Positions 20,921 through 29,850 of a stretch of 64,000 nucleotides of DNA are shown piece by piece. Numbering within the stretch: position 1 is the first letter of the stretch; every line of letters begins with the position of its first letter. This DNA is from Actomonas sp051209155. GTDB lineage: Bacteria > Verrucomicrobiota > Verrucomicrobiia > Opitutales > Opitutaceae. The notes under the pieces were generated by a model. The model was not told the DNA's origin, searched no databases, and saw only the letters and a list, made by a program, of their open reading frames with translations. Location of the stretch: the NCBI GenBank assembly GCA_051209155.1, contig JBPJGB010000001.1; one strand, written 5' to 3'. The position numbers and the translations under genes were made by a program.

Positions 20921-21712
20921 GTGGCGCCGGATTGGAGTATGCCACTTGATCCTCGCGCCATGGAGTGGATTGCTGACCCGCAGATTTGGATTTCGCTGCT
21001 CACCCTGACTGCGCTCGAGGTGGTGCTGGGGATCGACAACATCATCTTCATTTCGATCCTCGCGGGAAAGTTGCCCGAGGCGCAGCAAGACAAGGCGCGC
21101 AAGGTCGGACTCATGCTGGCGATGGTGACGCGCATTCTGCTGCTCATGAGCATCTCCTGGCTGCTGGGTCTCACCAAGCCGCTCTTTGAGCTGCCGATTC
21201 TGCATCATCCGATCTCGGGCAAGGACATCATCCTGCTCGTCGGTGGCCTCTTCCTGATCGGGAAGAGCGTCTTTGAGATTCACGAAAAACTGGAAGGCGA
21301 GGATGGCCACGCCACGGCTTCGCTGGGCAAGGTGACCTTCCAGAGCGTGGTCATACAGATCCTGCTCCTCGACATCGTGTTCTCCCTCGACTCGGTCATC
21401 ACGGCGGTGGGCATGGCGGAGCACCTGTGGGTGATGATCGTGGCGGTGGTCATCGCGGTGGGCATCATGCTGCTGGCGGCGAAGTCGATCAGCGACTTCG
21501 TGAATCGTCACCCGACACTCAAAATGTTGGCGCTGAGTTTCCTCATCCTCATCGGCGTGATGTTGGTGGGTGAGTCGCTCGGTCACCACATCCCGAAGGG
21601 CTACATCTACTTCGCCATGGCCTTCTCGTTTGGCGTCGAGATGTTGAACCTGCGCCTGCGGGCCAAGAAGACCGCCGCCCAACCGGTCGAGCTCAACCAG
21701 CCATATCGCTGA
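20921..21712 (+). CDS. TerC-family integral membrane protein
   Basis: 263 residues from GTG 20921, or 257 from ATG 20939. Seven to eight membrane segments with conserved acidic residues inside them: the first motif LEVVLGIDNIIFISIL, DIVFSLDSVITAVGM in the middle and the closing FAMAFSFGVEMLNL. TerC proteins (TerC/Alx/MeeF group) export or balance metal ions, especially manganese, and support secreted metalloenzymes. No yybP-ykoY-type leader can be recognised; instead a strong hairpin precedes the gene. Confidence 0.93.
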   Translation: MAPDWSMPLDPRAMEWIADPQIWISLLTLTALEVVLGIDNIIFISILAGKLPEAQQDKARKVGLMLAMVTRILLLMSISWLLGLTKPLFELPILHHPISGKDIILLVGGLFLIGKSVFEIHEKLEGEDGHATASLGKVTFQSVVIQILLLDIVFSLDSVITAVGMAEHLWVMIVAVVIAVGIMLLAAKSISDFVNRHPTLKMLALSFLILIGVMLVGESLGHHIPKGYIYFAMAFSFGVEMLNLRLRAKKTAAQPVELNQPYR

Positions 21713-21723
21713 GCTGATTTTAC

Positions 21724-21868
21724 GGGAGGGAACGGAGGGCAACGGAGCCGTCAGCCTGCTTTTTTTCACAGAAGGTAACGAAGAGAACAAAGGGGCCTGC
21801 TTCGTTCCCTTTGTTGCCTTCTGAAAGACTGCTCCAGTTGAGTGGCTCTGTTGCCCTCCGTTCCCTCC
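21724..21868. repeat. Nested inverted repeats between convergent terC and glgA
   Basis: Outer arms GGGAGGGAACGGAGGGCAAC (from 21724) and its complement (21844-21868) enclose inner arms CAGAAGG-TAACG-AAG (from 21769) and CCTTTGTTGCCTTCTG (to 21822). The whole can fold into one long imperfect stem and probably works as a bidirectional terminator. Confidence 0.75.
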
Positions 21869-21888
21869 TGTGAAAACAGACCGGTCCC

Positions 21889-23370
21889 TCACGCGCCGCG
21901 GCGGGCTTTTATGGCCCATTCGTAGGCGTCGACGTAGCGGCGGGCGTTGGCCGTCCAACTGAAGTCGCGGGCCATGCCCTGGCGGCGGAGCTGGCGGTAT
22001 TGGTCCGGGCGATCGTAGTAGGTCGCATTGGCCCAGCCGATGGTGTTGTAGAGCGCGGGCGCGGTGGCGTCGTTGAACTTGAAGCCCGTGCCGGCACCGG
22101 TGGTTTCGTCGAACTGGTCCACCGTGTCGACCAGGCCGCCGGTTGCGCGCACGATCGGCGGGGTGCCGTAGCGCATGGCGTAAAGTTGGGTGAGGCCGCA
22201 GGGTTCGCTGCGGCTGGGCATGACAAAAAAGTCGCTGCCGGCTTGAATGAGACGGGCGAGCTTGGCGTTGAAGCCCACGTGCACACCCACGCGGCCCGGG
22301 AACTTCTGCGCCGCGTCGCGGAAGACGGCCTCGATGCCGGCATCGCCGCTGCCGAGAATGGCGAACTGCACGTGCATGCGGCCGAGGATGTGCGGCAACG
22401 CTTCGGCGAGCAGGTCGAGGCCCTTCTGGGTGGCGAAGCGCGAGACCACGCCGTAGAGCGCGATGTGCGGATCGATTTCGAGGCCGAGCTGCTTTTGCAG
22501 GGCCGCCTTGCAGACACTTTTGCCGCCGAAGTTTTGTGCGCTGTAGCGGCTGGGAATGGCTTGGTCGGTCGCCGGATCCCAGGCCGCGGCGTCGATGCCG
22601 TTGACGATGCCGAGCAGGTCGGCGGCGCGGAAGCGCAACACGTGATCGAGGCCGAAACCGCCGTCGCCCGTCTTGATTTCCTCGGCGTAAGTCGGGCTCA
22701 CGGTGGTGATCTTGGTGGCGTGGTAGAGGCCCGCCTTCATCATGTTCACCTTGCCGTGCGACTCGGTGCTGTCGGAGCGGAACTCGGCCACCGGCACGTG
22801 CGCAAAATCGAGCGCGCGACGGTCGCAATAGCCCTGATGTTCGAGGTTGTGGATGGTGAACACCGACGCCGTCTTGCCGAGCGGGCTGTTGCGCAGCGTG
22901 GTGTTGAGCAAGAGCGGCACGAAGCCGGTCGTCCAATCGTGGCAATGCACGACATCGGGAATCCAATCGAGCTGCAGGCAGAGGTTGAGCGCTCCGCGAC
23001 AGAGGAAGATGAAGCGCAGGTCGTTGTCGGGGTGGTCGCCCCAGGGACCGGCGTAGACCTCGGGCCGACCGAAGAGGTGCTCGTGCTCGAGGCAGTAGAT
23101 CGGCACTTCGGAGCCGGGCAGGTGCGAGGTCCAGGTGCGCGCCCAGTGCGAGGCGACGCCCACGTCGACGCCGAGCGGTTGCTCGCGGGCCTTCCAGTCG
23201 TCGCTCAGTTTGATCGAGCCGTAGGCCGGGCAAACCACCCGCACATCGTGCCCCATCGCGGCGAGCGCCTTGGGCAGGGAGCCGACCATGTCGGCGAGCC
23301 CGCCAACTTTGACGAAGGGCTCAACTTCGGGCGAAACGAAGAGGATTTTGAGAGCAGCGGAAGCGGGCAT
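21889..23370 (-). CDS. glgA: Glycogen synthase (ADP-glucose:alpha-1,4-glucan transferase, GT5)
   Basis: 493 residues from ATG 23370 (MPASAALKILFVSPEVEPF). The ADP-glucose-binding motif KVGGLADMVGSLPKAL lies near the N-terminus, HCHDWTTGFVPLLL and TIHNLEHQGYCDR in the first Rossmann domain, and PSRSEPCGLTQLYAMRYGTPPIVRATGGLVDTV (donor-site E) in the second. Size and motifs are those of a normal bacterial GlgA. It elongates glycogen or starch-like chains from ADP-glucose. No other glg genes are in the window. Upstream bases hold repeat relics rather than a clear promoter. Confidence 0.96.
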   Translation of the reverse strand: MPASAALKILFVSPEVEPFVKVGGLADMVGSLPKALAAMGHDVRVVCPAYGSIKLSDDWKAREQPLGVDVGVASHWARTWTSHLPGSEVPIYCLEHEHLFGRPEVYAGPWGDHPDNDLRFIFLCRGALNLCLQLDWIPDVVHCHDWTTGFVPLLLNTTLRNSPLGKTASVFTIHNLEHQGYCDRRALDFAHVPVAEFRSDSTESHGKVNMMKAGLYHATKITTVSPTYAEEIKTGDGGFGLDHVLRFRAADLLGIVNGIDAAAWDPATDQAIPSRYSAQNFGGKSVCKAALQKQLGLEIDPHIALYGVVSRFATQKGLDLLAEALPHILGRMHVQFAILGSGDAGIEAVFRDAAQKFPGRVGVHVGFNAKLARLIQAGSDFFVMPSRSEPCGLTQLYAMRYGTPPIVRATGGLVDTVDQFDETTGAGTGFKFNDATAPALYNTIGWANATYYDRPDQYRQLRRQGMARDFSWTANARRYVDAYEWAIKARRGA

Positions 23371-23399
23371 GGAAGGGGGGCGGAGAGGCAGTGCGTTTT

Positions 23400-23570
23400 C
23401 TTTCACCACAGAGATCACAGAAGGGCACAGAACCAGAAGGATTAAATCTACGTTATCAGCGTCATCTGCGGTTTAAATTCGAGTTCCCAGACAAAGGTAA
23501 AGGGACCGCAGATCACGCGGATAGGCGCAGATGAAGGTCATGGTTTGGCTCTGCGGTCGCTGGGTAATCT
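23400..23570. repeat. Intergenic repeat relics between glgA and the HAD gene
   Basis: Contains phrases such as CACCACAGAGATCACAG (23405-) and ACCGCAGATCACGCGGATAG (23508-) that belong to short intergenic repeat families related to the one at 28049-28210. CTGCGGT and ACCGCAG segments are mutually complementary. No gene is visible. Confidence 0.55.
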
Positions 23571-23574
23571 GTGG

Positions 23575-24285
23575 TTAAGCTCCTGCGTTGTTAAGACGAT
23601 CGAGCAGCGCGGGCAGATCCGAGATGGTCGCAAGCTGGTGGAAGCGGTCGCCGCCCGGTTCGCGGTCGGCGCGGTCGAGCACCCAGGTGTGGGGGTAGGG
23701 CACGTGAGCAGCATGCGCGCCGAGATCGAGCACGGGCAGGATGTCGCTCTTGATGGAGTTACCGACCATGAGGAAGGCGTCGCGGTCGATGCCGTGGCGA
23801 CGCAGGATGCGGTCGTAGGTGGCCGGGTCCTTTTCGGTCACGACCTCGAGGTCGGTGAAGTGCGGGTCGAGCTGCGACAGGCTGAATTTGCGGCTTTGGT
23901 CGCGCAGGTCGCCCTTGGTGATGATGAGCATGCGGTAGCGGCCGGTGGCGGCGAGCGTGGCGACGGTCTCCGGCACGCCGTCGAGGATCTCGACCGGGTG
24001 GTCGAGCATGTCGTGGGCGAGGGCGATGATCTCGCGAATCTCGGTCGCCGGAATCTGGCCGTCGCTCAGCTCGATGGCGGTTTCGATGGCCGAAAGGGTG
24101 AAGCTTTTGATGCCGTAGCCGTAGCGCCCCAGGTTGCGGCGTTCCGTCGTGTTCAGCGTGTCATCGACCTTGGTGGCATCGTGGTAGTGCGAGAGGAGTT
24201 CGCACAATTTGCCGTGGGTGGCGACGAAGAGTGTTTCGTTGTGCCACAGCGTGTCGTCGGCATCGAACCCGATGGTTTTGATCAT
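23575..24285 (-). CDS. HAD-superfamily hydrolase
   Basis: 236 residues from ATG 24285 (MIKTIGFDADDTLWHNE). Motif I is GFDADDTLW with the nucleophile Asp and general acid Asp; motif II is the Thr of MLIITKGD; motif III/IV covers VTEKDPATYDRIL and FLMVGNSIKSDILPVLDLG. The cap between motifs I and II is helical, as in subfamily I enzymes such as YjjG or phosphoglycolate phosphatase. The substrate cannot be deduced. Confidence 0.9.
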   Translation of the reverse strand: MIKTIGFDADDTLWHNETLFVATHGKLCELLSHYHDATKVDDTLNTTERRNLGRYGYGIKSFTLSAIETAIELSDGQIPATEIREIIALAHDMLDHPVEILDGVPETVATLAATGRYRMLIITKGDLRDQSRKFSLSQLDPHFTDLEVVTEKDPATYDRILRRHGIDRDAFLMVGNSIKSDILPVLDLGAHAAHVPYPHTWVLDRADREPGGDRFHQLATISDLPALLDRLNNAGA

Positions 24286-24355
24286 TGGCGCAGCACCTTT
24301 GCCAGCGGCGTGCGAGGACGGAAGCGAAAAGAAGATGCCGGGCGCGGCCCCTACG

Positions 24356-24394
24356 AAAAACCCCCGCACCGGCGAACCGATGCAGGGGCGTTTT
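24356..24394 (-). terminator. Terminator between the first hpf-like gene and the HAD gene
   Basis: On the minus strand, GC-rich arms CCCCTGCATCGG / CCGGTGCGGGGG with a TTCG loop are followed by TTTTT. The plus strand has TTTT on its side, so it may work both ways. Confidence 0.75.
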
Positions 24395-24434
24395 GCTTCT
24401 TATCATCATCGGCCCGGCGCGGGCCGCGGGGCGA

Positions 24435-24830
24435 CTATGGCGCCGGGGAAAGGGGTGTGGTCGGGCGAGCCGGCCAGGGCGTCGCGGTGCGCGCACGGGG
24501 GCGGCTGTCTGCGGTCGCGGTGCGTTTGCGGAGGGCCCTGTCGAGTCGTGCGGTGACTTGGTTGACGGCGAGGTAGGGATCGGCGGCCGACGCGAGGCGC
24601 TGCAGGGCCGAACCGGCGGACTCAACGCGTGCGCTCACGACAACAACATCGGGCGCGGCCTGGCGGAGCTCGAGGTGCACGGCATCGATGCGCGGCGCGT
24701 GGCGCAGCAGGCGGCCGGCCTTCAGCACGATGTGATGGCGCAGGGCGTCGGTAAGGTTGAGGTGGATACCCGCCGCCGTCAGCCGGTCGCCGAAGCGATG
24801 GAAGGTGCGCGGGTCGTGAGTCGAGGTCAT
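24435..24830 (-). CDS. Ribosome hibernation factor (HPF/RaiA-like), divergent paralogue
   Basis: 131 residues. The fold pattern of the S30AE/HPF family is clear: GIHLNLTDALRHHIVLKAGRLLRH (beta-alpha), then alternating strands AVHLELRQ and VVVVSARVE, and the closing helix AADPYLAVNQVTARLDRALRKRT. The C-terminal 20 residues are proline/arginine-rich. It is the second of two tandem homologues and is more diverged, with no C-terminal dimerisation domain. HPF proteins bind the 30S decoding site and inactivate ribosomes in stationary phase. Confidence 0.82.
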   Translation of the reverse strand: MTSTHDPRTFHRFGDRLTAAGIHLNLTDALRHHIVLKAGRLLRHAPRIDAVHLELRQAAPDVVVVSARVESAGSALQRLASAADPYLAVNQVTARLDRALRKRTATADSRPRARTATPWPARPTTPLSPAP

Positions 24831-24921
24831 GCCCTATAAGACTCCTGAGGGCGGACTTGGATTCCTTACAAATATGAAATGTTTGGCGCGATCCCGGCGG
24901 AAGGGCTGCGCCCGCGGGCAT

Positions 24922-24950
24922 AAAAAAACCGGCCGCGCGAGGGCGGCCGG
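24922..24950 (-). terminator. Terminator after the main hpf gene
   Basis: On the minus strand, the perfect 8-bp stem CCGGCCGC / GCGGCCGG with a 6-base loop is followed by seven T residues. Confidence 0.9.
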
Positions 24951-24981
24951 TGGAGAGGAAAGGGGGCGGAGCGGGAAGCGC

Positions 24982-25368
24982 TCAGTCGACCTTGGGCAGG
25001 TTGGCGTCGAGCTCGACCGGACTCGGATGGTTGCGCTTGCTCAGGCGGTCGGTGGAGCGCTTGCGGATGAGGCGGTCGAGTTCCTTCACGGTTTTGTCGA
25101 TGGCGGCGTAGGCGTCGTCGCCGCTCTCGCCGGCGATGAGGTCGGGGCCTTGGATTTCGATGCGTCCCTTGGCGGTGAACTGGCCGTGGTGGGACTTGGT
25201 TTCGTGATACTCGATGTCGATGCGGATACGGACGATTTGCGGCTCGTGGCGGAGGAGTTTGGTCACCTTCTCCCGGACGTGCGCTTTGATGCCGTCGGTG
25301 AGGTCAAGGTGGATGCCGCTGATGATGAGTTTCTCGTCAATAACTTCGGGGGGGATTTCTTGGATCAT
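24982..25368 (-). CDS. hpf: Ribosome hibernation promoting factor (short HPF type)
   Basis: 128 residues from ATG 25368 (MIQEIPPEVIDEKL). Typical S30AE fold: LIISGIHLDLTDGIKAHVREKVTKLLRHEPQI, strands RIRIDIEYHETKSHHGQF and AKGRIEIQGPDLIAGE, then DDAYAAIDKTVKELDRLIRKR. It lacks the C-terminal extension of long HPF, so it should act like E. coli HPF or RaiA. Its own terminator separates it from the paralogue 150 bases further on, so the two may be expressed under different conditions. Confidence 0.9.
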   Translation of the reverse strand: MIQEIPPEVIDEKLIISGIHLDLTDGIKAHVREKVTKLLRHEPQIVRIRIDIEYHETKSHHGQFTAKGRIEIQGPDLIAGESGDDAYAAIDKTVKELDRLIRKRSTDRLSKRNHPSPVELDANLPKVD

Positions 25369-25501
25369 GGGAAAAAGGTTCACATGCGAGGGGTTCGCAA
25401 TCGGGAGGGGCAACCGTAGCCCGTGAAGCGGGGGTTGCAAGGGCGGGTTACACGTAGGTTACGGGCGTTTGGGAGATCGGCTTAAGGCCAAAGGCGAACC
25501 G

Positions 25502-25565
25502 ACGCCGTCCGGAGGTCGGCGTCCACCTTTGGCTTGCGGGGTGGACGCGGACGTCCCCGACCGCG
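25502..25565. repeat. Dispersed ~65-bp palindromic repeat, copy B (inverted)
   Basis: Reverse-oriented copy of the units at 4297 and 29613, with arms GTCCGGAGGTCGGCGTCCACC and GGTGGACGCGGACGTCCCC. It lies 12 bases beyond the tex stop codon. Confidence 0.8.
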
Positions 25566-25577
25566 TTGGCCGGCGCC

Positions 25578-27968
25578 TTACTTCTTCTTGTTCAACGCGG
25601 CGGTGAACCAGTCGCCGCCGAGGCTGGTGCCAAAGCTGCCGCCGCCGCGGTTGCCACCACCACCACCGCCGCCGAAGGAGCGGTTGCCGCCGTCGCGACG
25701 TGGGCCGCCGGGGCTGCGACGGTCGTTGCCGCGGTCGCGATTGCCACCGCCGTTGCCGCCGCCGGATTTGGCGCCGAGCTCGGGGTTGCTGCGCATGCTC
25801 AGGGCGATGCGGTTGCGGGGCAGGTCGATGTCGGTGACCGTGACGGTGACCTTCTGGCCGGGCTTCACGTGCTCGGACGGGTCCTTCACAAAGGTGTCGG
25901 CGAGTTGGCTCACATGCACGAGGCCGTCCTGGTGCACGCCCACGTCGACGAAGGCCCCGAAGGCGGTGACGTTGGTCACGATGCCGGGCAGCTTCATGCC
26001 TTGTTTGAGGTCCTCCGGTTTGTTGACGCCCTCGGCAAAGGAGAAGGCTTCGAACTGCTGGCGCGGGTCGCGGCCCGGTTTGGCGAGTTCGGCCACGATG
26101 TCCTTCAAGGTCGGCAGGCCGACGTCGTCCGACACGTAGTTCTCGAGTTTGATGCGGGCGCGCGCTTTGCCGTCGGCGATGAGGTCGGCGACGGTGACAC
26201 CGAGGTCGGCCGCCATGCGTTCGACGAGGGCGTAGCGCTCGGGGTGCACGGCCGAAGCGTCGAGCGGGTGGGCGCTGTCGCGGATGCGCAGGAAGCCGGC
26301 CGCCTGTTCAAAGGCCTTCGGCCCGAGCCGAGGCACTTCGAGCAACTCGGCGCGCGATTTGAAGGGGCCGGCGGCGTCGCGGCGCGCCACGATGGCGGCG
26401 GCGGTGCTGCTGTTGAGGCCGGAGACGTAGGAGAGCAGTTGTTTCGAGGCGGTGTTGAGCTCGACGCCGACGCCGTTCACGGACGAGACCACGGTGTCGT
26501 CGAGCGAGCGCTTGAGGGCGTGCTGGTCGACGTCGTGCTGGTATTGGCCGACACCGATGGACTTGGGGTCGAGTTTCACGAGTTCGGCGAGCGGATCCAT
26601 CAGTCTCCGGCCAATGGATACAGCGCCGCGCACGGTGATGTCGTGGTCGGGGAACTCCTCGCGGGCGACCTCGGAGGCGGAGTAGATGGAGGCGCCGGAT
26701 TCGTTGACGAGGACAACGGGGATGGACGGCGGCAGTTTGAGTCCGCGGATGAAGGCCTCGGTTTCGCGGCCGGCGGTGCCGTTGCCGATGGCGATGGCCT
26801 GGACTTTGAAGAAGTCGATGAAACCGCGGACCTTTTCCTCGGCTTCGACGGCGTGGCGGTCGGGGTAGATGACGTCGTGGTGGAGGAGTTTGCCCTGGGC
26901 GTCGAGGAGCACAGTCTTGCAGCCGGTGCGGAAACCCGGGTCGATGGCCATGACGGCGCGTTGGCCGAGGGGCGAGGCGAGCAGGAGCTCGCGGAGGTTG
27001 TCGGCGAAGACCTTGATGGCGTCGGCGTCGGCACGCTTTTTGGAATCGAGACGCATCTCCGTTTCCATGGCGGGGAAGAGCAGGCGTTTGCCGGCGTCCT
27101 CGACGGCGAGACGGACCTGTTGGGCGGCCGGGTTGGAGGCATCGCCGGTGACGTAGAGGCGCGAGAGTTCGGCGAAGGCGATCTCCTCGTCGGCGAGTTG
27201 CACGCGCATCATGAGGAAGCCCTCCTTCTCGCCGCGGCGCATGGCGAGGACGCGGTGGGACGGGGCCTTGGCGAGGGGCTCGGACCAGTCGAAGTAGTCC
27301 TTAAATTTCGCGCCCTCGGTTTCTTTGCCGTAGAGGACTTTGCTGGAAACGGTGGCCTGCTCGGCGTAGAGGGTGCGGAGTTTGGCGCGGGCGTTGGCGT
27401 CGTCGGACACGCGCTCGGCCAGGATGTCGCGGGCGCCGGCGAGCACGTCGGCGATGGTTTCGAGCGTGTTGGTCTTGGTTTCGTGCGTGACCGAGTTGCC
27501 CACGTAGGTCGCGGCGGCGGCTGCGGGATCGAAGGACGGGTCCTGCGCCCAGAGCTGCTCGGCGAGGGGTTCGAGTCCGAGCTCCTTGGCAATGGTGGCG
27601 CGGGTGCGCTTTTTCGGGCGGAACGGCAAGTAAATGTCCTCAAGCCGGGTGAGGCTGGTGGCGGCGAGCAGTGCCTTTTCGAGCTCGGCGGTGAGGAGGC
27701 CGCGTTCCTTGAGGCCGGAGAGGATGGCGGTGCGGCGTTCGTCGATGGCGCGGAGGGATTCCAGGCGGTCGCGGATGGTGGTGATGACGACTTCGTCGAG
27801 GGAGCCGGTGACCTCCTTGCGGTAGCGGGCGATGAACGGAACGGTGGCGCCCTCGGCGAGGAGTTGCGCGGTGGCCGCGATCTGGGCAACGGGCAGGGAA
27901 AGCTCGTCGGCGAGTTGGAGAACGTGTTCGGGGTTCGGGGTGTTGGCGGCGGCCGCAGAGGTGGACAT
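25578..27968 (-). CDS. tex: Tex family RNA-binding transcription accessory protein
   Basis: 796 residues from ATG 27968 (MSTSAAAANTPNPEH); the open frame further upstream is not coding. Domains: Tex N-terminal helical region (VPFIARYRKEVTGSLDEV, LEDIYLPFRPKKRTRAT), YqgF/RNase H-like domain (VMAIDPGFRTGCKTVLLD), tandem helix-hairpin-helix region (LNTASKQLLSYVSGLNSSTA, GPKAFEQAAGFLRI) and an S1 RNA-binding domain (GIVTNVTAFGAFVDVG). A glycine/arginine-rich tail of about 70 residues is added at the C-terminus. Tex binds nucleic acid and helps transcription and RNA decay in other bacteria. The RGG-type tail is an addition that could promote RNA binding or phase behaviour. Confidence 0.95.
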   Translation of the reverse strand: MSTSAAAANTPNPEHVLQLADELSLPVAQIAATAQLLAEGATVPFIARYRKEVTGSLDEVVITTIRDRLESLRAIDERRTAILSGLKERGLLTAELEKALLAATSLTRLEDIYLPFRPKKRTRATIAKELGLEPLAEQLWAQDPSFDPAAAAATYVGNSVTHETKTNTLETIADVLAGARDILAERVSDDANARAKLRTLYAEQATVSSKVLYGKETEGAKFKDYFDWSEPLAKAPSHRVLAMRRGEKEGFLMMRVQLADEEIAFAELSRLYVTGDASNPAAQQVRLAVEDAGKRLLFPAMETEMRLDSKKRADADAIKVFADNLRELLLASPLGQRAVMAIDPGFRTGCKTVLLDAQGKLLHHDVIYPDRHAVEAEEKVRGFIDFFKVQAIAIGNGTAGRETEAFIRGLKLPPSIPVVLVNESGASIYSASEVAREEFPDHDITVRGAVSIGRRLMDPLAELVKLDPKSIGVGQYQHDVDQHALKRSLDDTVVSSVNGVGVELNTASKQLLSYVSGLNSSTAAAIVARRDAAGPFKSRAELLEVPRLGPKAFEQAAGFLRIRDSAHPLDASAVHPERYALVERMAADLGVTVADLIADGKARARIKLENYVSDDVGLPTLKDIVAELAKPGRDPRQQFEAFSFAEGVNKPEDLKQGMKLPGIVTNVTAFGAFVDVGVHQDGLVHVSQLADTFVKDPSEHVKPGQKVTVTVTDIDLPRNRIALSMRSNPELGAKSGGGNGGGNRDRGNDRRSPGGPRRDGGNRSFGGGGGGGNRGGGSFGTSLGGDWFTAALNKKK

Positions 27969-28048
27969 AAACGGGGAAAAAGGGTCCGAGAACATGCCCT
28001 GCGCGGCAGGCCGCAAGGGCGAAATGGCGGCGGAGAGGCAGGTCTTAT

Positions 28049-28210
28049 TTTTACCACGGATGGACACGGATAAACACGGATGCGCTCCACTACCGTTTCG
28101 CCTCTCAACACCTTTCTCGTTTCTTTGACCTCTGTGGTGAATGCCTACTTTGCCCGGAGTTTCAGTGCGTAGCCGGTAGGCGAAGCCATCCGTGTGTATC
28201 CGTGGTAAAA
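28049..28210. repeat. Inverted repeat pair in the tex-deoA divergent interval
   Basis: Left arm TTACCACGGATGGACACGGA (28051-) continues with TAAACACGGATG; the right arm CATCCGTGTGTATCCGTGGT (28187-) is its complement. The loop holds CTCTGTGGTGAA and other repeat phrases also seen near 23405. The 318-base interval between the divergent tex and deoA genes contains no gene, so both promoters must lie in or beside this structure. Confidence 0.75.
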
Positions 28211-28286
28211 AAACCCGGTGCGTCAGCCCTCCGAATTCCTTTGTTTCCTTCTGTAAAAACCCCGCCCTGCAGGCATCCTGTTCGGC

Positions 28287-29594
<1,308 letters not shown>

Positions 29595-29612
29595 ACGAGC
29601 GGTGCCCAAACC

Positions 29613-29677
29613 ACGCGGTCGGGGACGTCCGCGTCCACCCACGGATCGGAAGGTGGACGACGACCTCCGGACAGCGT
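29613..29677. repeat. Dispersed ~65-bp palindromic repeat, copy C
   Basis: Arms GGGGACGTCCGCGTCCACC and GGTGGACGACGACCTCCGG, 18 bases after the deoA stop. Same orientation as the copy at 4297. Confidence 0.8.
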
Positions 29678-29753
29678 GAGTGCGGCTCGCCCGGCAGTGC
29701 AAGGCGGCCTCACACGAGGTGAGGCCCGACGAGGTGGGGTGCTTTGGCGGTTA

Positions 29754-29841
29754 CCCGTAAGGCTCGATCTTGCGTCGAGCGGCGTCGGATCGGTTCCGTC
29801 CCTACCGCGACACTGCCCGGCGCAAGATCGAGCCCTACGGG
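29754..29841. repeat. Inverted repeat between convergent deoA and mcp
   Basis: Arms CCGTAAGGCTCGATCTTGCG (from 29755) and CGCAAGATCGAGCCCTACGG (to 29840) match in 18 of 20 positions. The stop of the minus-strand chemotaxis gene lies 10 bases away, so a terminator role is plausible. Sequence style suggests another dispersed repeat family. Confidence 0.7.
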
Positions 29842-29850
29842 ATTCGCAGC

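Noticed and set aside
25566..28073. An 835-codon plus-strand frame over tex
   Set aside because: Same reason: tex has all its domains on the minus strand, and this frame shows repetitive composition only.
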